Positions 5,566 through 8,143 of a DNA stretch of 8,143 nt are shown piece after piece (the stretch's first letter is position 1; each line of letters starts with the position of its first letter). The notes under the pieces are model-generated. The model was not told the DNA's origin and did not search any database. It worked only from the letters and a program-made list of their open reading frames with translations. The position numbers and the translations under genes are program-made. Origin of the DNA: Bacillota bacterium (GTDB lineage Bacteria > Bacillota_I > Bacilli_A > RFN20 > CAG-826); contig DNPJ01000018.1 in the NCBI GenBank assembly GCA_003501485.1, positions 1-8,143 on the forward strand. The letters run 5' to 3'.

Positions 5566-5830
5566 TTTATTATTAAATGAACAAGAGTAAGACAGAATTA
5601 GCAATTAAAATTAAATGCATGAACGCAAAAAAAGTCGAATAATTACAGTGCTCAAAAAAATAATAATTAGTAAAGAAAGTGTTATTATCAATATCTTTAT
5701 AATTTATTAATTGACCTGATGATGTTTTAGAATTGGTTTTTGGCTAACGCTATTTCCTTTTCTTTATTATATATATTAATGGAATTATGATTTAAAGTTT
5801 TTAGCGATATTTTTTATAAGAGGCTCAATT

Positions 5831-5844
5831 GATAAGCGCTTTCA
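5831..5844. promoter_or_regulatory. Upstream cre-like site
   Basis: GATAAGCGCTTTCA matches the CcpA site consensus TGNAARCGNWWWCA at 12 of 14 positions; the two misses are the leading TG, which is displaced by one base (TTGATAAGCGC). It has a perfect AAGCGCTT core. It lies about 175 bp upstream of the cre-like site at the promoter. A chance match is possible. Confidence 0.35.
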
Positions 5845-6004
5845 ATAAAGAAAAACATCTTTTTTAGATTAGAAATTTGTTATTTTTTAGAAAAATCACA
5901 ATTTTAGTCTTAATTTTTAAAATAAAAAACTATTCAAAAATGTGTTAATATCGAATTATTTTTTTTGAAAACTCAAAATGCTAAAAATGAAACAAATAAT
6001 TTCC

Positions 6005-6033
6005 TTGAAAACGCTTTTATGGTGTTTTTTAAT
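6005..6033 (+). promoter_or_regulatory. Promoter of the transmembrane regulator gene
   Basis: TTGAAA (6005-6010), a 17-bp spacer and TTTAAT (6028-6033) form a good sigma-A-type promoter. The predicted start near 6040 gives a leader of about 55 nt before the ATG at 6095, with the ribosome binding site AAAGGAG at 6082-6088. Confidence 0.65.
6006..6019. promoter_or_regulatory. cre-like site overlapping the -35
   Basis: TGAAAACGCTTTTA matches the cre consensus TGNAARCGNWWWCA at 13 of 14 positions (T for C at 6018). It overlaps the -35 box, a position where bound CcpA would repress. This suggests carbon-catabolite control of the downstream gene, but it is a single motif match. Confidence 0.5.
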
Positions 6034-6094
6034 CTAAATAGAACAAAAAGTTTCGCACTTTTTATCGGTTTCGTAATCAAAAAAGGAGCTCAAT

Positions 6095-8143
6095 ATGAAA
6101 ACAGGTGAGAAAATCAAAAAAATTCGTCTTGATAACAATATGACGCAAGATGAATTTGCTGAAAAACTTAATGTCACACGTGTGGCAGTAAGCAAATGGG
6201 AACTTGGTAAATCATACCCGAGCATTGAGAACTTAAAAACAATTTGTTCATTGTTTAATGTTTCATCAAGCGATTTACTAGAAGAAAACGAAGAAGTAAA
6301 AGAAATATCTAACGAAGACAATTCGAAGCATTCGTCTGAAGCAAAGAAAATTTCTTCGAGAAAAATTATTGATATTTCTGCTTTAAGCATCATTAGTGTT
6401 GTTGCGGTAACAGCAGTAACATTGACCACAATTGGTTTGGTAAAAACATTTGGTAAGAAAAATACTGTTCAACCAGAATTAAGTCCTATTGAATCTATTT
6501 ATGTAAGTGAAAAGCCTACACATATGACTTATTTGGTGGGACAGTCTTTTAATAGCGATGGTATGGTTGTTACAGCAGTTAGAGAAGATTCTACTGAAGA
6601 AACAATTGAAGGATGGACTGTCGATGTTCCAGAAAAATTTGAAGAACAAACCAAGAATGGCGTTTATGACGTCAAGTGGGTTGATAGTGAAACAGAAAAA
6701 GAATATATGACAACTATCGATGGCGTTAATGTTTATTCTACAATGAAAGGTGTTTTCTCTCCTAATGGATTAAAACCTATCAGTGGACCACTACCTCAAA
6801 AAAGTGGTACAAAATTTAATTCATCAAAATTAGTGTTCCATGTTACATACGATGTTAATGGGGAAACAATCGAAGATGAAAATAATAACTATAGAATTGG
6901 TGACTATACATCAAATAATAGTTATGATCAAATCAAATTAGTCACTAACCCAAATTTGACAAGCGAAGTAAAGACCGTATCAATTCAATACTCACAAGGA
7001 AAAACCGCTGATATCGCTATACAAGTTTATAAAGAAATCAAAGCAAATTATAAGAAATCATCATTTGACGCTACTAAAGATACATTTTCAACGAATGATA
7101 TTGATTTAATTGGTGTTAAGGATGACGGCACAGAAGTTAAAATTGATCCTAGCATTTATAATTGGGTTGATGATGTCGAAGGTGAACTTACCGATGGTCA
7201 AAGTTTTGTCTTTGGTGGAAAGCACATCTTATCACCAGATGAAGCAGGATTGTTTGTGGTAGATTGTGAAATTAATGTGACAGGTGGTGCTTCTATTGGT
7301 GAAGTTGATCCAAATTTAAATGAAGATCAATATTTCAGTGAAGCAGAAAATCTTGATATTGAAGGTGAAATTGGAACATTAGTTCAAACAGGCGAGAATT
7401 ACACAAAAGATTATAAAGCTAATAACTGTTCCTATGCTTCATTCCGTGCAGCATCGTACTTAGGTTACACAGGAAAATATGAAGCAAGTGGAAAAGGTTT
7501 TGTGTTAGGATTCGATGACAAAGACGATGGAAGAAACATGTCAATGACCTTTAACGCTCCAGGTGGTGGTTTTGCCGATTTAATCGTTCGTGGCGCAACT
7601 AACGTCTCAACTGGAACATACACTTCGGCCGATTTAAGAATCACAAAAGCCGCAAAAATTTATTTAAATAATGTAGATATTACAGCACAACTTGATCAAG
7701 AAGCCGCATTTGAAGGTGTTAAAGATGCAACACCAGATGCACAAAATAGAACAGGTACCGTCGATGGAATGTCTCTTGAAGGACGTTATAGATTTATTAA
7801 TTGGACCGAGGTTAATTTAGGAAAAATTAATTTAAAACGTGGAAAGAATAAAATTACATTCTACCCGGCAAATAAAAGCGAAAGCGGACACTGGGATTTT
7901 GTTAAAGTAGATGTTAAACCATATAAAGATGGTGGAGAACACGCTGGTGAAATTTCACTCAATAAAGCTTCTTGCACATTAAATATTGGTGAAAGTGAAA
8001 CATTAATTGCTACTAAAGCAAGTACTAATCCTGTTGTTTGGTCAAGCTCAGCAAGCGATATTGCAAGCGTCGATAAAAATGGAAAAGTTACAGCATTAAA
8101 AGAAGGCACTGCAATTATCGAAGCTAAATGCGGTGAAAAAGTT
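6095..8143 (+). CDS. XRE-type HTH / single-TM / extracellular Ig and carbohydrate-binding protein (partial)
   Basis: The frame is open for 683 codons and leaves the window without a stop. Residues 1-62 are an XRE/Cro-C1-type HTH: GEKIKKIRLDNNMTQDEFAE, a recognition helix around TRVAVSKWELGKS (28-40), then SIENLKTICSLFNVSSSDLL. Residues 63-90 are a polar Glu/Ser/Lys linker. Residues 94-116 are one hydrophobic helix (SALSIISVVAVTAVTLTTIG). Outside lie an Ig-like domain of Big_3 type (about 132-205; KPTHMTYLVGQSFNSDGMVV), an unassigned beta-rich part (206-309), a second Ig-like stretch (313-396), a CBM6/35-like module (about 413-610, opening SEAEN, closing GHWDFVKVDV), and the start of a Big_2 domain (619 on; ISLNKASCTLNIGES, WSSS, GKVTALKEGTAIIEA). 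There is no N-terminal signal peptide, so the HTH should be cytoplasmic. The ATG follows AAAGGAG by 6 nt. I infer a membrane-bound one-component regulator that binds surface or dietary glycans; a RodZ-like structural role is the alternative. Confidence 0.9.
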   Translation, partial: MKTGEKIKKIRLDNNMTQDEFAEKLNVTRVAVSKWELGKSYPSIENLKTICSLFNVSSSDLLEENEEVKEISNEDNSKHSSEAKKISSRKIIDISALSIISVVAVTAVTLTTIGLVKTFGKKNTVQPELSPIESIYVSEKPTHMTYLVGQSFNSDGMVVTAVREDSTEETIEGWTVDVPEKFEEQTKNGVYDVKWVDSETEKEYMTTIDGVNVYSTMKGVFSPNGLKPISGPLPQKSGTKFNSSKLVFHVTYDVNGETIEDENNNYRIGDYTSNNSYDQIKLVTNPNLTSEVKTVSIQYSQGKTADIAIQVYKEIKANYKKSSFDATKDTFSTNDIDLIGVKDDGTEVKIDPSIYNWVDDVEGELTDGQSFVFGGKHILSPDEAGLFVVDCEINVTGGASIGEVDPNLNEDQYFSEAENLDIEGEIGTLVQTGENYTKDYKANNCSYASFRAASYLGYTGKYEASGKGFVLGFDDKDDGRNMSMTFNAPGGGFADLIVRGATNVSTGTYTSADLRITKAAKIYLNNVDITAQLDQEAAFEGVKDATPDAQNRTGTVDGMSLEGRYRFINWTEVNLGKINLKRGKNKITFYPANKSESGHWDFVKVDVKPYKDGGEHAGEISLNKASCTLNIGESETLIATKASTNPVVWSSSASDIASVDKNGKVTALKEGTAIIEAKCGEKV

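Larger units (their letters stand above)
5566..6094. other. Gene-free AT-rich intergenic region
   Basis: About 530 bp without a convincing gene. It is very AT-rich with many A- and T-runs. I see two cre-like sites (5831-5844 and 6006-6019) and the promoter of the downstream gene. A 56-codon open frame on the minus strand (5573-5743) and a 21-codon ATG frame at 5578 lack ribosome binding sites and family resemblance. There is no clear hairpin terminator for the ATPase gene and no recognisable mobile-element end. Confidence 0.6.

Noticed and set aside
5578..5643. A short ATG frame (21 codons, MNKSKTELAIK...) just after the ATPase stop
   Set aside because: No ribosome binding site precedes it and the peptide is Lys-rich and low in complexity.
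5573..5743. A 56-codon open frame without a start on the minus strand
   Set aside because: It contains NSKTSSGQLINYKDI and a hydrophobic end, but has no ribosome binding site, no early ATG and no family I recognise. An open frame of this length can occur by chance. A decayed gene is not excluded.
6034..6429. A 131-codon ORF on the minus strand
   Set aside because: It is antisense to the start of the XRE-type regulator gene, whose plus-strand frame has a ribosome binding site and clear HTH residues.
7861..8109. An 82-codon ORF on the minus strand
   Set aside because: It is a shadow of the CBM/Big_2 part of the large plus-strand gene.

Overview
The window is AT-rich DNA from a low-GC Gram-positive-type bacterium (Bacillota or a close relative, most likely class Bacilli sensu lato). 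This rests on the rplM-rpsI operon with strong AGGAGG-type ribosome binding sites, sigma-A-like promoters, hairpin-plus-T-run terminators, lipoboxes typical of Gram-positive lipoproteins, and CCA ends encoded in all four tRNA genes. TGG is used freely for Trp and TGA ends the ATPase gene, so the standard bacterial code (table 11) fits. The exact genus cannot be told.

Layout. 1-334: a small DUF2188-like protein on the minus strand with its own terminator. 432-1429: a complete rplM-rpsI (L13-S9) operon with promoter, short leader (a possible L13 autoregulatory leader) and a palindromic terminator. 1434-1696: the broken 3' end of a winged-helix gene, carrying four perfect copies of a 12-bp repeat that would encode DKIN units. 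1705-3654: promoter, two tandem, probably paralogous lipoprotein genes of unknown function, and a terminator. 3689-4187: a four-gene tRNA operon, Ile(GAT)-Val(CAC)-Thr(TGT)-Leu(TAG), with promoter and terminator. 4203-5565: an AAA_14/DUF4143-type ATPase gene whose leader is duplicated as a 65-bp-offset direct repeat; each copy holds a palindrome, and one palindrome sits on the predicted transcription start. 5566-6094: a gene-free AT-rich stretch with two cre-like sites and a promoter. 6095-8143: a large gene running off the window end.

The most unusual item is that last gene. It has no stop in the window, so an ORF listing that needs a stop would miss it. It reads without interruption for 683 codons: a cytoplasmic XRE-type helix-turn-helix, a Ser/Glu/Lys-rich linker, one transmembrane helix, then an extracellular region with Ig-like domains, a CBM6/35-like carbohydrate-binding module and a Big_2-type Ig domain. 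This is the layout of a one-component transmembrane regulator with a glycan-binding outside, and its promoter -35 overlaps a 13/14 match to the CcpA cre consensus. That it senses sugars is inference.

Housekeeping blocks (ribosomal operon, tRNA array) alternate with accessory material (gene remnant, lipoprotein pair, ATPase, surface regulator). Each block has its own promoter and terminator signals, so the blocks are probably separate transcription units and not one system.
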